DNA from: an uncultured Oscillospiraceae bacterium
GTDB taxonomy: Bacteria > Bacillota > Clostridia > Oscillospirales > Ruminococcaceae
Reading direction: 5' to 3'
Assembly (NCBI GenBank): GCA_910578965.1
Contig: CAJTSP010000062.1
Span: forward strand, 1 to 14,732
Length of the DNA stretch: 14,732 nt
The notes below the pieces were generated by a model. It was not told the DNA's origin. It saw only the letters and a program-made list of their open reading frames with translations, and did not search any database. Made by a program: the position numbers and the translations under genes. Below are positions 6,785 through 13,623 of the stretch, one piece after another. Every line of letters starts with the position of its first letter. Position 1 is the first letter of the stretch.

Positions 6785-8702
6785 CTGCCTGCCCTTCCCG
6801 CCTGACCCATTTCTCCCCGCGCCGAACGGCATATTCCTCGACAAACGCCTCGATGTCCCGGATGTCCGGGGTCAGGTCGCCGGGATACTGCTTAAAGATT
6901 TCCCCTATGATCTCGTCAAGCGTATATTGATCGTTTTTTTGGTATAGCCCACGGATTGCGCCCCGTACCCTTTGCGACAGGGGCGGCACCTGCGGGCTCA
7001 GCAGGCTGCGGTCCCGCAGCCACCAACGGTCCCCGGCCCGGCCGGGTGAGCGTACCGTCTCAAAAACATCTCCGGTGTGCTTTTGGAGAATGCGCCGGAT
7101 ATCGGTATCGAAATTATCCAGCTCGAGCCCCGCCTTGGACATTGCGGCCAGCAGCCCGTTAAACAAAACCTGATACGGCGCAGGCTCGTTTCTTGCCGCA
7201 ATAATCGCCGCCGCACCATTTACAACAAACGCTTCAAAGCCGATTTTGGGGGCGGGCTGCCCGGCCCCGGAGGCCTTTATGCAGCGGATATAAAAATCGC
7301 TGGCGGAGGTGCCGTAAGGGTTGGCCACGTTCGACTCCCCGGTACGGCGGTTTTGCTGGTGGATAGCATTTTCTACGCAAAAGCCCGCCTGCCCCAGCGA
7401 ATGCAGAAAGGATTTCCAGACAGCGAGGTCCTTGTTATGAAAGGTAAAAACGGCCCTGCCGTCGTCCTTGAGCACCCGGTGCAGGTTTTGGATCCCCCGC
7501 GTAAAATCCCGGCTGTACTCCTCCAGGCCCTTTTGCCCCTTTTTTACCGTAATTTCCTTTTCGAGGCAGGGCGAAAGCAGCGGGCTATACTGCCGCAGCC
7601 AGACAAGCCAGACACAGCTTAAATCCAGGTACTGCACAAGGCCCCCATAGGGGGGGTCGGTTATAACAAAGGATATGCTCTGTGCCGGCAGGGCCTTGTC
7701 CAGCTCTTTTATATCCACAACGCCATACAGGATATCATGGGCCTGTAGCTCGGCCATGACATCCATGCCGGGGATATACCTCTTGGCCGAGGGTACCCTG
7801 CCAAGATGGCTTTTTACGCTTGTAAGGGCGCTCTCTACCGACTGCTTGCCAAGGCAGCTACGCTGAAAGAGCAGCAGTGGGTTCATCTCCATCTGCCGCC
7901 CCGAGCAAAGGTAGGCCGCCCTGCCCCAACTGGTGGAAAAATCACGGTTTGCGCCCGCCCGGCGCGGCACGCACATCTTGGAGGCCAGGTGCAGCGTCTG
8001 CACAAACCCAAACAAAAGCTGCTTTTGCAGGTCCTGCTCGGGCTGCTGCAAAATCCGGTCAAAGATATACGCCAGGACAAAAAGGTTGCGCTTTGTCCAA
8101 AGGCGGTCAAACGAGCCTCCCCCGATATTTTTGACAAACGATTTCGAAAAGCTGGGCGATTCAAAAAAAGGGTCGGCCGGATACCAAAACGGGATTTCGA
8201 GCCCTTCGGCCTCCAGCGCAAGGGCGCGCATCTCCCCGTCCGGTACTGCAAGATACCGCCGGCCGCACGCCGGACAGGCCACCCCCATCTCGTAGGGGTG
8301 GCCGTTTTCCCACTTTGTGTGCTGGACCTCGGCGTTTGGCGCGCCACAGCGGGCACACCGCACCGTCATATACCGGCGGTATACCGGGCTGCCGGCCACC
8401 TCGGCCGCAATGCGTCCGGCCGCCTGCCCCATACGGGCGGCGCTGAACTCGGTGGAATACACATCAATCAAAAAGGAGGTCATCGGGTTTATATCAAAGG
8501 CAATCGCTTTCCGCCCGCATCTTACCGCCTCAAACGCCGCAATCGCGCTCCCGGAAAAAGGGTCCAGGATTACGTCCCCCTCCTGGGTGTAGTGGGCAAT
8601 ATAGGCCCCCCAGATATTGTGAGGCTTTTTCCCCCAGTATTTCATTGCGGTATACATGGGAGGCCGTTTTGTCTCTACCAAAGCAAAGTCGATGTCTTTC
8701 AT
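6768..8702 (-). CDS. Zn-ribbon DNA amino-methyltransferase (COG1743-like), R-M operon
   Basis: This 644-residue protein has YWGKKPHNIW (22-31), motif I DPFSGS (47-52), a four-cysteine Zn-ribbon (C116-x2-C119, C143-x2-C146) and catalytic DPPYGG (349-354). The long segment between I and IV (about 200-345) is the likely target-recognition region, giving an alpha-like order. These traits fit COG1743, the Zn-ribbon adenine-specific methylases, so N6-adenine is the likeliest product. A C-terminal region of about 150 residues has no known motif. I chose the ATG at 8702 because family-like sequence begins there. The frame is open to 8771, but the added residues (MFPGLCSMCRPGL) look non-coding, and no start here has a strong ribosome binding site. 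It is the first gene of the operon and overlaps the next by 17 bases. No clear promoter is visible in the 114 bases upstream. Confidence 0.85.
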   Translation of the reverse strand: MKDIDFALVETKRPPMYTAMKYWGKKPHNIWGAYIAHYTQEGDVILDPFSGSAIAAFEAVRCGRKAIAFDINPMTSFLIDVYSTEFSAARMGQAAGRIAAEVAGSPVYRRYMTVRCARCGAPNAEVQHTKWENGHPYEMGVACPACGRRYLAVPDGEMRALALEAEGLEIPFWYPADPFFESPSFSKSFVKNIGGGSFDRLWTKRNLFVLAYIFDRILQQPEQDLQKQLLFGFVQTLHLASKMCVPRRAGANRDFSTSWGRAAYLCSGRQMEMNPLLLFQRSCLGKQSVESALTSVKSHLGRVPSAKRYIPGMDVMAELQAHDILYGVVDIKELDKALPAQSISFVITDPPYGGLVQYLDLSCVWLVWLRQYSPLLSPCLEKEITVKKGQKGLEEYSRDFTRGIQNLHRVLKDDGRAVFTFHNKDLAVWKSFLHSLGQAGFCVENAIHQQNRRTGESNVANPYGTSASDFYIRCIKASGAGQPAPKIGFEAFVVNGAAAIIAARNEPAPYQVLFNGLLAAMSKAGLELDNFDTDIRRILQKHTGDVFETVRSPGRAGDRWWLRDRSLLSPQVPPLSQRVRGAIRGLYQKNDQYTLDEIIGEIFKQYPGDLTPDIRDIEAFVEEYAVRRGEKWVRREGQADGRKV

Positions 8703-8816
8703 TCCACACATCCGTTTTGTCGGGCCGTCGGCCAAGCCGGGGCGGCACATGCTGCAAAGGCCGGGAAACACGGGCCAAACGCCAAGGGGCCCGCCTTCTC
8801 CGGGCGCGCCGCCGGC

Positions 8817-9746
8817 TCAGCCCCAGAGCGGGGCGGGATACTCGCCGGCAGCGGTTTTTTGGGCAATGGCAGCCTGCACGGTGGGCTTGTCCTCATGATA
8901 GGTAATGCCGTACCAGCGGTCCGGGCTGGAAAGCACCCGCACCCGGGCGGTACCCTCTTCCAGCATCGCGCTCACCACGCTGGGCAGGTAGTACTCGGCC
9001 TTGAGGGGGTTTTGGGCCAGGGCCGTCTGCAAAAAAGCCGCAAAATGGGCGTCGATGGCGTCGAGGAAATCCGGCCCAAAGCCCCAGAGGTTCATCGAAA
9101 CCAGCGTCTCGCCTGCAAGCGGCTGCCAGGTGGCCCCGTCGTCCAGGGTAAAGCGGGCCGCGCCGGGGGCGGCGGGGTCGGTTTCGATACGGGTACGCTC
9201 CACCACCTCGTCCAGGTAGCCCTCCGGCGAAACGCTGCATACCCCACGGGATACATAGCCGTTTTCGGACAAGGTGTTGCGCAGCAAAAAGCCTACCATG
9301 GCGTACTCGCCCGGCGCGCCGTCCTGGGCAGAAAGATAGCTGTAAATTTCCTTAAAGCCGTGCGGGCCATAGTAGTCGTCGGCATTGATGACGGCAAAGG
9401 GGGCGTCGATTGCCTGGCGTGCCGCACGGATGGCGTGGGCGGTGCCCCAGGGCTTGGTGCGCCCCTGCGGCGCCGCAAAGCCGGCGGGCAGGTCCTCCAA
9501 CTGCTGGTAGGCATAGCGGATTTCCATGCCGCTGGCCGCCACCCGCGCTCCTACCGTCTGCTTAAAATCCTGCTCTATCTCGTGCTTGATGATAAAAACC
9601 ACCGTTTCAAAGCCGGCCTGCCGTGCGTCAAAAAGGGAATAATCCAAAATGGCCTCCCCTGCGCTGCCTACCGGATCGATCTGCTTGAGGCCGCCGTACC
9701 GGCTGCCCATGCCCGCCGCCATAACCACTAAAATCGGTTTTTTCAT
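8817..9746 (-). CDS. Sugar-phosphate nucleotidyltransferase
   Basis: This 309-residue protein begins with the nucleotidyltransferase signature VVMAAGMGSRYGGLKQIDP (7-25), the NTP-binding loop with its Lys. It has the NADDYYG metal/sugar-phosphate segment at 121-127 and a Trp-Gly-Thr-Ala-His substrate-loop segment near 100-104. Such enzymes (PF00483) join a sugar-1-phosphate to an NTP, giving NDP-sugars for cell-surface polymers or storage glycan. The exact sugar cannot be told; it differs from the typical GalU signature, so no symbol is given. The ATG at 9746 starts right at the conserved fold; an AGAAAGGA Shine-Dalgarno lies upstream with slightly long spacing. A good sigma-70-type promoter sits about 130-155 bases upstream. 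The R-M operon follows 114 bases downstream on the same strand with no clear terminator in between. Confidence 0.88.
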   Translation of the reverse strand: MKKPILVVMAAGMGSRYGGLKQIDPVGSAGEAILDYSLFDARQAGFETVVFIIKHEIEQDFKQTVGARVAASGMEIRYAYQQLEDLPAGFAAPQGRTKPWGTAHAIRAARQAIDAPFAVINADDYYGPHGFKEIYSYLSAQDGAPGEYAMVGFLLRNTLSENGYVSRGVCSVSPEGYLDEVVERTRIETDPAAPGAARFTLDDGATWQPLAGETLVSMNLWGFGPDFLDAIDAHFAAFLQTALAQNPLKAEYYLPSVVSAMLEEGTARVRVLSSPDRWYGITYHEDKPTVQAAIAQKTAAGEYPAPLWG

Positions 9747-9816
9747 TGCTGCATCGTGTCCTTTCTGCATCCCGCGCCCGCCGGCAAGGCCCCGGCCGGG
9801 CATTGTTTCTTTTCAA

Positions 9817-9870
9817 GGGGCAGGGCCGGAGCGGCCGCGCCGGCAGCAGCCGCCCTGCCCGGGCCCTGCC
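9817..9870 (-). promoter_or_regulatory. GC-rich leader with two alternative pairings
   Basis: Plus-strand GGGCAGGGC (9818-9826) can pair with GCCCTGCCC (9852-9860), and GGCAGGGCC (9819-9827) can instead pair with GGCCCTGCC (9862-9870). The two stems share one arm and exclude each other. Both lie in the 5' leader of the nucleotidyltransferase mRNA just after the predicted start. This could be regulatory or simply a by-product of GC-rich repeats; no known riboswitch was recognised. Confidence 0.35.
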
Positions 9871-9874
9871 TTTG

Positions 9875-9903
9875 ATTATACACGTCCTGCGCCGCCCCCG
9901 CAA
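9875..9903 (-). promoter_or_regulatory. Sigma-70-type promoter of the nucleotidyltransferase gene
   Basis: On the minus strand TTGCGG (plus 9898-9903) is followed after exactly 17 bases by a perfect TATAAT (plus 9875-9880). This lies in the 219-bp gap between dpaB and the nucleotidyltransferase and points toward the latter. The predicted start near 9868 gives a leader of about 120 bases. Confidence 0.72.
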
Positions 9904-9965
9904 GGTGCAGCAGGCCACCAAACGTCCGTGTTCTTGTACCGAATGTCCGCCGGCCGGCGCTTGGG

Positions 9966-10550
9966 CTAATCCAGCAGTACCGGCTGCAATTGCCGGCCGC
10001 GCAGGGCGCATTCCAGCGCGTCGGGCAGCAGCGAAAAATCGCTTTGCAGGCTCGCGGGCTTTTTGCGCGAATCGTCCTGAGAGAGCGGCACAAAATAAAA
10101 GTGCTTGCGGTTTGCCAGCGCGGCCAGGTGCGCGGCGCTGGCGCCCAGGCCGTCGTTGGTGGAGGGGGCCAGCAGGATGGGCCGGCCGTTCCGCAACATG
10201 CTTTTAACCCCCAAGGTTACCGGCGTATCGCTGATACCCAGCGCCAGCTTTGCCAGAGTGGTACCGGTACAGGGCGCCACTACCATGGCGTCGGCCATGT
10301 TTTTGGGGCCCAGCGGCTCGGCCCCCTGCAGGGTGGCAATCGGCTCTGCGCCGGTAATCTCAGCCAGGCGGTGCTGCCAGTCGGCCGCCCTGCCAAACCG
10401 GGTATCCATGCCCGCTGCGTTAAAGCTAAGCAAAGGCAGCACCCGGGTGCCCATACCCACCAGCCGCTCCACCTGCGGCAGCACCTTGTCAAAGGTGCAA
10501 AAGCTGCCGCACAGGGCAAACACCACGGTGCGGCTTTCATTCATCGTCAT
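9966..10550 (-). CDS. dpaB: Dipicolinate synthase subunit B
   Basis: This is a 194-residue flavoprotein-like protein matching the SpoVFB/DpaB family in size and pattern: a CGSFCTF start (14-20), PCTGTTLAKLALGISDTPV (93-111) and GRPILLAPSTNDGLG (122-136). With DpaA it converts dihydrodipicolinate from the lysine pathway to dipicolinic acid in the mother cell during sporulation; DPA is then loaded into the spore core. The ATG at 10550 was chosen because GAGGGGAG lies 6 bases upstream; a second in-frame ATG two codons on is possible. It overlaps the end of dpaA by 14 bases, so the two are coupled. Upstream in-frame sequence to 10709 is Arg-rich shadow of dpaA and was excluded. No clear terminator follows. 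Confidence 0.92.
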   Translation of the reverse strand: MTMNESRTVVFALCGSFCTFDKVLPQVERLVGMGTRVLPLLSFNAAGMDTRFGRAADWQHRLAEITGAEPIATLQGAEPLGPKNMADAMVVAPCTGTTLAKLALGISDTPVTLGVKSMLRNGRPILLAPSTNDGLGASAAHLAALANRKHFYFVPLSQDDSRKKPASLQSDFSLLPDALECALRGRQLQPVLLD

Positions 10551-11349
10551 ACAAGTCTCCCCTCTCGTGCAGGATGGCAAGCACCGTCTGGCCCACAAAC
10601 GCCCCCGCCGTAACCGGCGCGCACCGGGCCGGCAGGCTGAGCGCATGCAGCGCCGTAATGCCCAGCGTCCGGGCAGCGTCAAAATCGGTACCGCCCGGGC
10701 GGGAGGCAAGGTCGATCACCAGCGGCGGGGCCTCCCCCGCGTTTTTGCCCAGGCCGCGCAGCACACCGGCCGTAACCACCGGCGCGGGGATGGTATTGAC
10801 CAGCGTGTCGAACCCCGGCGCGGCAGCCGGCAGCTTTTCCATCCCGATGGCCGCCGCGCCCTCGCTTTCGGCCTCGGCCCGCTGGGCGGCGGCACGCGCC
10901 GCCACCGTAACCTGCGCGCCCAGCGCCGTAAGCCGCATGGCCAGCGCCCGCCCGATCCGCCCGTAGCCCAGCACCAGCACCCCGCTGCCCCAGAGGGTGC
11001 GCCGCCGGTGCTGCAACAAAAGGCCGATACAGCCCTCGGCGGTCGGGATGGCATTGCGCAGCGCAAGCTCCTCACGCTTGAAATAATCCAGCAAGGCGAC
11101 GCCGGCAGCCTCGGCAGCGGCCTGCGCCTCGGGCGAAACCATCCCCCCCAGCGCCAGCGCGCCCGGCTTTGCCGCCCGCAGCAGCCGGGCAAGCCCGGCC
11201 TTGTCGGCATCCAGCGGCATGGGCAGCAGGATAAAGTCCGCCCGGTAAACCTCGTTTGCCGTTACTACCGGGTATCCCCGGCCGCGCAGATAGCCCGCTG
11301 CCGCCTGCTGGCGCGCATCCTCCCCGATCACCGCAAAGATTTTTTTCAT
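10537..11349 (-). CDS. dpaA: Dipicolinate synthase subunit A
   Basis: This 270-residue protein is slightly shorter than the B. subtilis SpoVFA (about 297). A Rossmann NAD(P)-binding motif GYGRIG sits at 128-133, preceded by VLVL and followed by a helix, in the D-isomer dehydrogenase-like half. The N-terminal part (MKKIFAVIGEDARQQAAAGY, 1-20) is typical of DpaA. The segment RNAIPTAEGCIGLL (98-111) also fits the family. It is the oxidoreductase partner of DpaB in forming dipicolinic acid. The ATG at 11349 starts the conserved N-terminus; its Shine-Dalgarno is weak (GGAAAG at long spacing, then GGGGG). A candidate mother-cell sigma promoter lies about 45 bases upstream. Its presence implies a spore former that uses the canonical two-subunit enzyme rather than the EtfA-linked route of some clostridia. 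Confidence 0.93.
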   Translation of the reverse strand: MKKIFAVIGEDARQQAAAGYLRGRGYPVVTANEVYRADFILLPMPLDADKAGLARLLRAAKPGALALGGMVSPEAQAAAEAAGVALLDYFKREELALRNAIPTAEGCIGLLLQHRRRTLWGSGVLVLGYGRIGRALAMRLTALGAQVTVAARAAAQRAEAESEGAAAIGMEKLPAAAPGFDTLVNTIPAPVVTAGVLRGLGKNAGEAPPLVIDLASRPGGTDFDAARTLGITALHALSLPARCAPVTAGAFVGQTVLAILHERGDLYDDE

Positions 11350-11391
11350 TGCCCCCACTTCTTTCCTGCGTATCGCCCTAAAAGGCTGCGT

Positions 11392-11420
11392 CATACTATG
11401 CTTCCCGCCGCGCGGGGGTG
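11392..11420 (-). promoter_or_regulatory. Candidate SigK/SigE-type promoter of dpaAB
   Basis: On the minus strand CACC (plus 11417-11420), 16 bases, then CATAGTATG (plus 11392-11400) resembles the SigK pattern (AC-containing -35, about 16 bp, CATAnnnTA), with one mismatch at the last base. The CATA-start -10 also suits SigE. It lies 43 bases before the dpaA start and just downstream of a terminator. In B. subtilis the equivalent genes are transcribed by SigK in the mother cell. The match is short, so this is a candidate only. Confidence 0.42.
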
Positions 11421-11444
11421 CGCGGCACGCAGGGCCCTGGGTAC

Positions 11445-11494
11445 ATCAAAAAAGGCCCGGCGTTCCGTTTTGGAAACGTCGGGCCTTTTTTGAT
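11445..11494. terminator. Strong bidirectional terminator between DUF378 gene and dpaA
   Basis: ATCAAAAAAGGCCCG (11445-11459) pairs perfectly with CGGGCCTTTTTTGAT (11480-11494). The stem continues inward as CGTTCC against GGAAACG with one bulge. T-runs appear on both strands. It ends the DUF378 transcript (minus strand) and shields the dpaA promoter, which starts 25 bases further on. Confidence 0.85.
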
Positions 11495-11526
11495 GATATT
11501 TGTTTTTGCTTTGGCTGCAAAGTGTC

Positions 11527-11745
11527 TTACTGGGCTGCCGCACTGCCGCTTTCATGGCTTGAAAACAGGTACGGGATGGCGCACAGGCCTGCCGCGCCCA
11601 CAACCACAAACACGATGCGACTGAGCAGAGTGGCGCTGCCGCCAAACAGCCAACCCACGGCGTTGAAGCTGAACAGCCCCACCAGCCCCCAGTTGATGCC
11701 GCCCACAATCAGCAGCAGCACGCAGATTTTGAAAAAAGTTTCCAT
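11527..11745 (-). CDS. DUF378 family small membrane protein
   Basis: This 72-residue protein has two transmembrane helices at about 6-27 and 38-60. IVGGINWGLVGLFSFNAVGW (13-32) and the later SRIVFVVVGAAGL (42-54) match the DUF378 (PF04070, YuzA-like) pattern. Function is unknown in the family. GGGAGG precedes the ATG at 11745 by about 10 bases. It stands between the TPM gene and the strong terminator at 11445-11494. The 105-base gap from TPM contains a weak hairpin but no T-rich terminator, so it may be a separate small unit or the tail of the telA operon. Confidence 0.88.
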   Translation of the reverse strand: METFFKICVLLLIVGGINWGLVGLFSFNAVGWLFGGSATLLSRIVFVVVGAAGLCAIPYLFSSHESGSAAAQ

Positions 11746-11840
11746 GCTGGCATAAACCTCCCTTCCTGCGGTTAGGATGCGCAGAAGGGCCGAATTTATG
11801 CAGCCGCCGGCTACAAAAGCGCACCGGGCAGGCTTTATAA

Positions 11841-11859
11841 GGGCATGAGCTCAATGCCC
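11841..11859 (-). other. Short inverted repeat across the TPM stop codon
   Basis: GGGCAT (11841-11846) and ATGCCC (11854-11859) flank the TGA stop of the TPM gene. On the minus strand the 6-bp stem is followed by TTATAAAG, not a T-run. It is at most a weak terminator. Confidence 0.25.
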
Positions 11860-12915
11860 GCGCCCGGCGCCGCCGCCGCGGGTACCCCCGCCGCCAAAGC
11901 CGCCGCTGCGCCCGCCGCCAAAGCTGCCGCGCCCGGCCCCGCCGCCGCGGGTGCCTCCGCCGCTAAAGCCGCCAAATCCGCCGGACGGCCGCGGGGGCCG
12001 CGACCCGCCGTATCCGCCGCCGCGCGGGGGCTGCGGGGGCCTTGGGCCTCCATAGCCGCCGCCCCGTGGGGGGCGCGGCGGCCGGGGCCCGCCGTAAGGG
12101 GGAGGCGGCGGACCGCCAAACCCGCCGCGTGGCGGCCTGGGAGGCCGGGGTGGTCGCGGTGGGCGCATGCCCCAAAAACCACGCATCCGCCGGCGCGGGG
12201 TCATAACCGCCGCGAGGATAAATACCACCGTTAACAGCACAAAAATCACCAGCAGGGTGCTGAAGCTGCCGGTAACCTGTTTATCCTGCCTCCTTGCCGC
12301 GGCGGCGTCCGGGTGGAAGCCCACGCTCCCTGAGGGCGCCGCGGCAAGGTCCACGCCATAGATGCCGGCCAGCTCGCCGGCCAGCGTATCCACCGTACGG
12401 CAAACGCCGCCGTCGTAATCGCCGGCGGCAAAGCCCGGCTCAAGCTGCTGCTGTAAAATGGTGCTGATAGCCGCCGTCGGCAGGGTCTTCTCCAGCCCGC
12501 GTCCCTGCGTACAGTGATAATCGCCGTTGCCGGAGACATCCAACACCAGCACCACGCCGTTGTCCCTTTCGGCGTCGCCCACGCCCCAGTAGTTAAAAAC
12601 ATCGGCGGTAAAGCTGGCCAGCGCGCTGGGGGCCCCATTCACCGTAATCACCGCGATCTGCGCGCCGCAGCTACCCGAAAGCTGGGAGGTGACCCCGTTG
12701 ACATAGCCCTCGGTCTCGTCCGAAAGGATGCCGGCCGAATCCAGCACGCAGCTTCCCTGCGGCGGGTCAGGCAGGCCGTTTGGGGCCTTATCGCCGCAGC
12801 CGCCAAGCGTCAGCGCCGCAAGCAGCGCCAACGCCCACAGCAGCGCCAGCCGCCTCTGTTTTCGCCCAAAACGCCCCGCGCAAAGCGCCGCCGGCGCACA
12901 AAACCGCTTGTTCAT
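11851..12915 (-). CDS. TPM-domain lipoprotein with transmembrane helix and Arg/Pro/Gly-rich tail
   Basis: This is a 354-residue protein. Residues 21-40 form a signal peptide ending in TLGGC, so Cys40 is a likely lipidation site. Residues about 56-185 form a TPM domain (PF04536), with the family-like AGILSDETEGYVNGV (61-75), RDNGVVLVLDVS (118-128) and GDYDGGV (165-171) elements. A transmembrane helix covers about 218-238, followed by basic RRRMRG. Residues 249-354 are low complexity: repeated RPPRPP blocks, GGGYGG repeats and a Gly/Arg end. By the positive-inside rule the TPM domain is outside and the tail is cytoplasmic. The start ATG overlaps the lemA stop (ATGA). TPM proteins often pair with LemA; the function is poorly defined. 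Frame open to 13059 is lemA shadow and excluded. Confidence 0.85.
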   Translation of the reverse strand: MNKRFCAPAALCAGRFGRKQRRLALLWALALLAALTLGGCGDKAPNGLPDPPQGSCVLDSAGILSDETEGYVNGVTSQLSGSCGAQIAVITVNGAPSALASFTADVFNYWGVGDAERDNGVVLVLDVSGNGDYHCTQGRGLEKTLPTAAISTILQQQLEPGFAAGDYDGGVCRTVDTLAGELAGIYGVDLAAAPSGSVGFHPDAAAARRQDKQVTGSFSTLLVIFVLLTVVFILAAVMTPRRRMRGFWGMRPPRPPRPPRPPRGGFGGPPPPPYGGPRPPRPPRGGGYGGPRPPQPPRGGGYGGSRPPRPSGGFGGFSGGGTRGGGAGRGSFGGGRSGGFGGGGTRGGGAGRGH

Positions 12916-13622
12916 CCAAAACGCTCCACTTTTCCGGCGCCCCAAAGCGCGCCAATGAGGTTTGCGGGGAAAGCCCCCGCAGCCCGGTTGTATTCGGCCG
13001 CCGCCTCGTTGTAGCCGCTGCGCGTTATCCGCTCCTGATGGGCGGTAAAATCGCTCCACTGGCCCTGCAGCGCCTGGCCGGCGGTGTCCGAGGGGTCAAT
13101 CTCGTGCCGCACCGCGTTGTAAAGATAGCCTATGGCGCTCTGCAACGCAAGGTTTGCCCGGTAGGCTGCCGCGGGGCCGGCGCCGTCCAGCCCGTCCCGC
13201 CGCAGCGCAATGGCCTCCCGGGCCGCGGCAACCCCTGCGTCTTCCTCGCCGAGCTGGGCGGCGCAAAGGTCGGTAATGGACTGGGCCGCGCTGAGGGCTG
13301 CGTCCAGCTCGTCGACGATGCTCACGCCATAGCGGTCCGCCGCCATTACATAGAGCATTTCGGTGCTGGATCGGTAGGCCCTAAGCTTGGCCCCGCCAAT
13401 GCCAAAAACGCCCGTCAGCACCATCACGGCCAAAAGGGCGCAGGCCACGCTGCGCTTTTGCAGCACAGCGGGCAGCTTCCCTTCCAGTGCGGCAAGCCTT
13501 GCCTCAAGGCCGGTAAGCGGCTGCGTGCCGCCCGGCCCCCCTGCCGGGCCGGGCAACGGCCTGCCGGCAGAGCCGAACGAAGAACCGCCCGCGGGCTTTT
13601 TGCCCTGAAGTTCCCCGGCCAT
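12912..13622 (-). CDS. LemA-family membrane protein with N-terminal extension
   Basis: This is a 236-residue protein. The C-terminal half carries the LemA hallmark: YN (204-205), YN (211-212) and FP (218-219), then a short segment ending in VERFG, in place of the usual pattern before the end. One transmembrane helix lies at about 57-76. LemA proteins usually start with the helix and are about 185-190 residues; here about 55 Gly/Pro-rich residues (GPAGGPGG at 25-32) precede it and should be cytoplasmic. The ATG at 13622 follows the telA stop by one base, with GGAG about 10 bases upstream inside telA. It overlaps the TPM gene by 4 bases. The tight telA-lemA-TPM order suggests one membrane/envelope-stress module, but no biochemical role is established. 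Confidence 0.83.
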   Translation of the reverse strand: MAGELQGKKPAGGSSFGSAGRPLPGPAGGPGGTQPLTGLEARLAALEGKLPAVLQKRSVACALLAVMVLTGVFGIGGAKLRAYRSSTEMLYVMAADRYGVSIVDELDAALSAAQSITDLCAAQLGEEDAGVAAAREAIALRRDGLDGAGPAAAYRANLALQSAIGYLYNAVRHEIDPSDTAGQALQGQWSDFTAHQERITRSGYNEAAAEYNRAAGAFPANLIGALWGAGKVERFG

Positions 13623-13623
13623 C

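Noticed and set aside
4458..8702. Reading the methyltransferase cluster as BREX or DISARM
   Set aside because: COG1743-like methylases occur near defence genes, but there is no helicase, ATPase, phosphatase or PLD gene here; a plain R-M operon explains all three genes.
8703..8816. Promoter for the R-M operon
   Set aside because: I looked on the minus strand for -35/-10 pairs with 16-18 bp spacing and found none convincing, so none is annotated.
7806..9731. 641-codon plus-strand open frame
   Set aside because: It runs antisense across the nucleotidyltransferase and the Zn-ribbon methyltransferase genes, has Gly/Arg/His-rich shadow composition and no family motif or ribosome binding site.
10105..11493. 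462-codon plus-strand open frame
   Set aside because: It is antisense to dpaA and dpaB, which have strong family matches and proper starts.
11860..12175. Possible tandem repeat array or CRISPR-like region
   Set aside because: The repeats are codon-level RPP/GGY low complexity in the TPM tail, in frame and irregular, without spacers.
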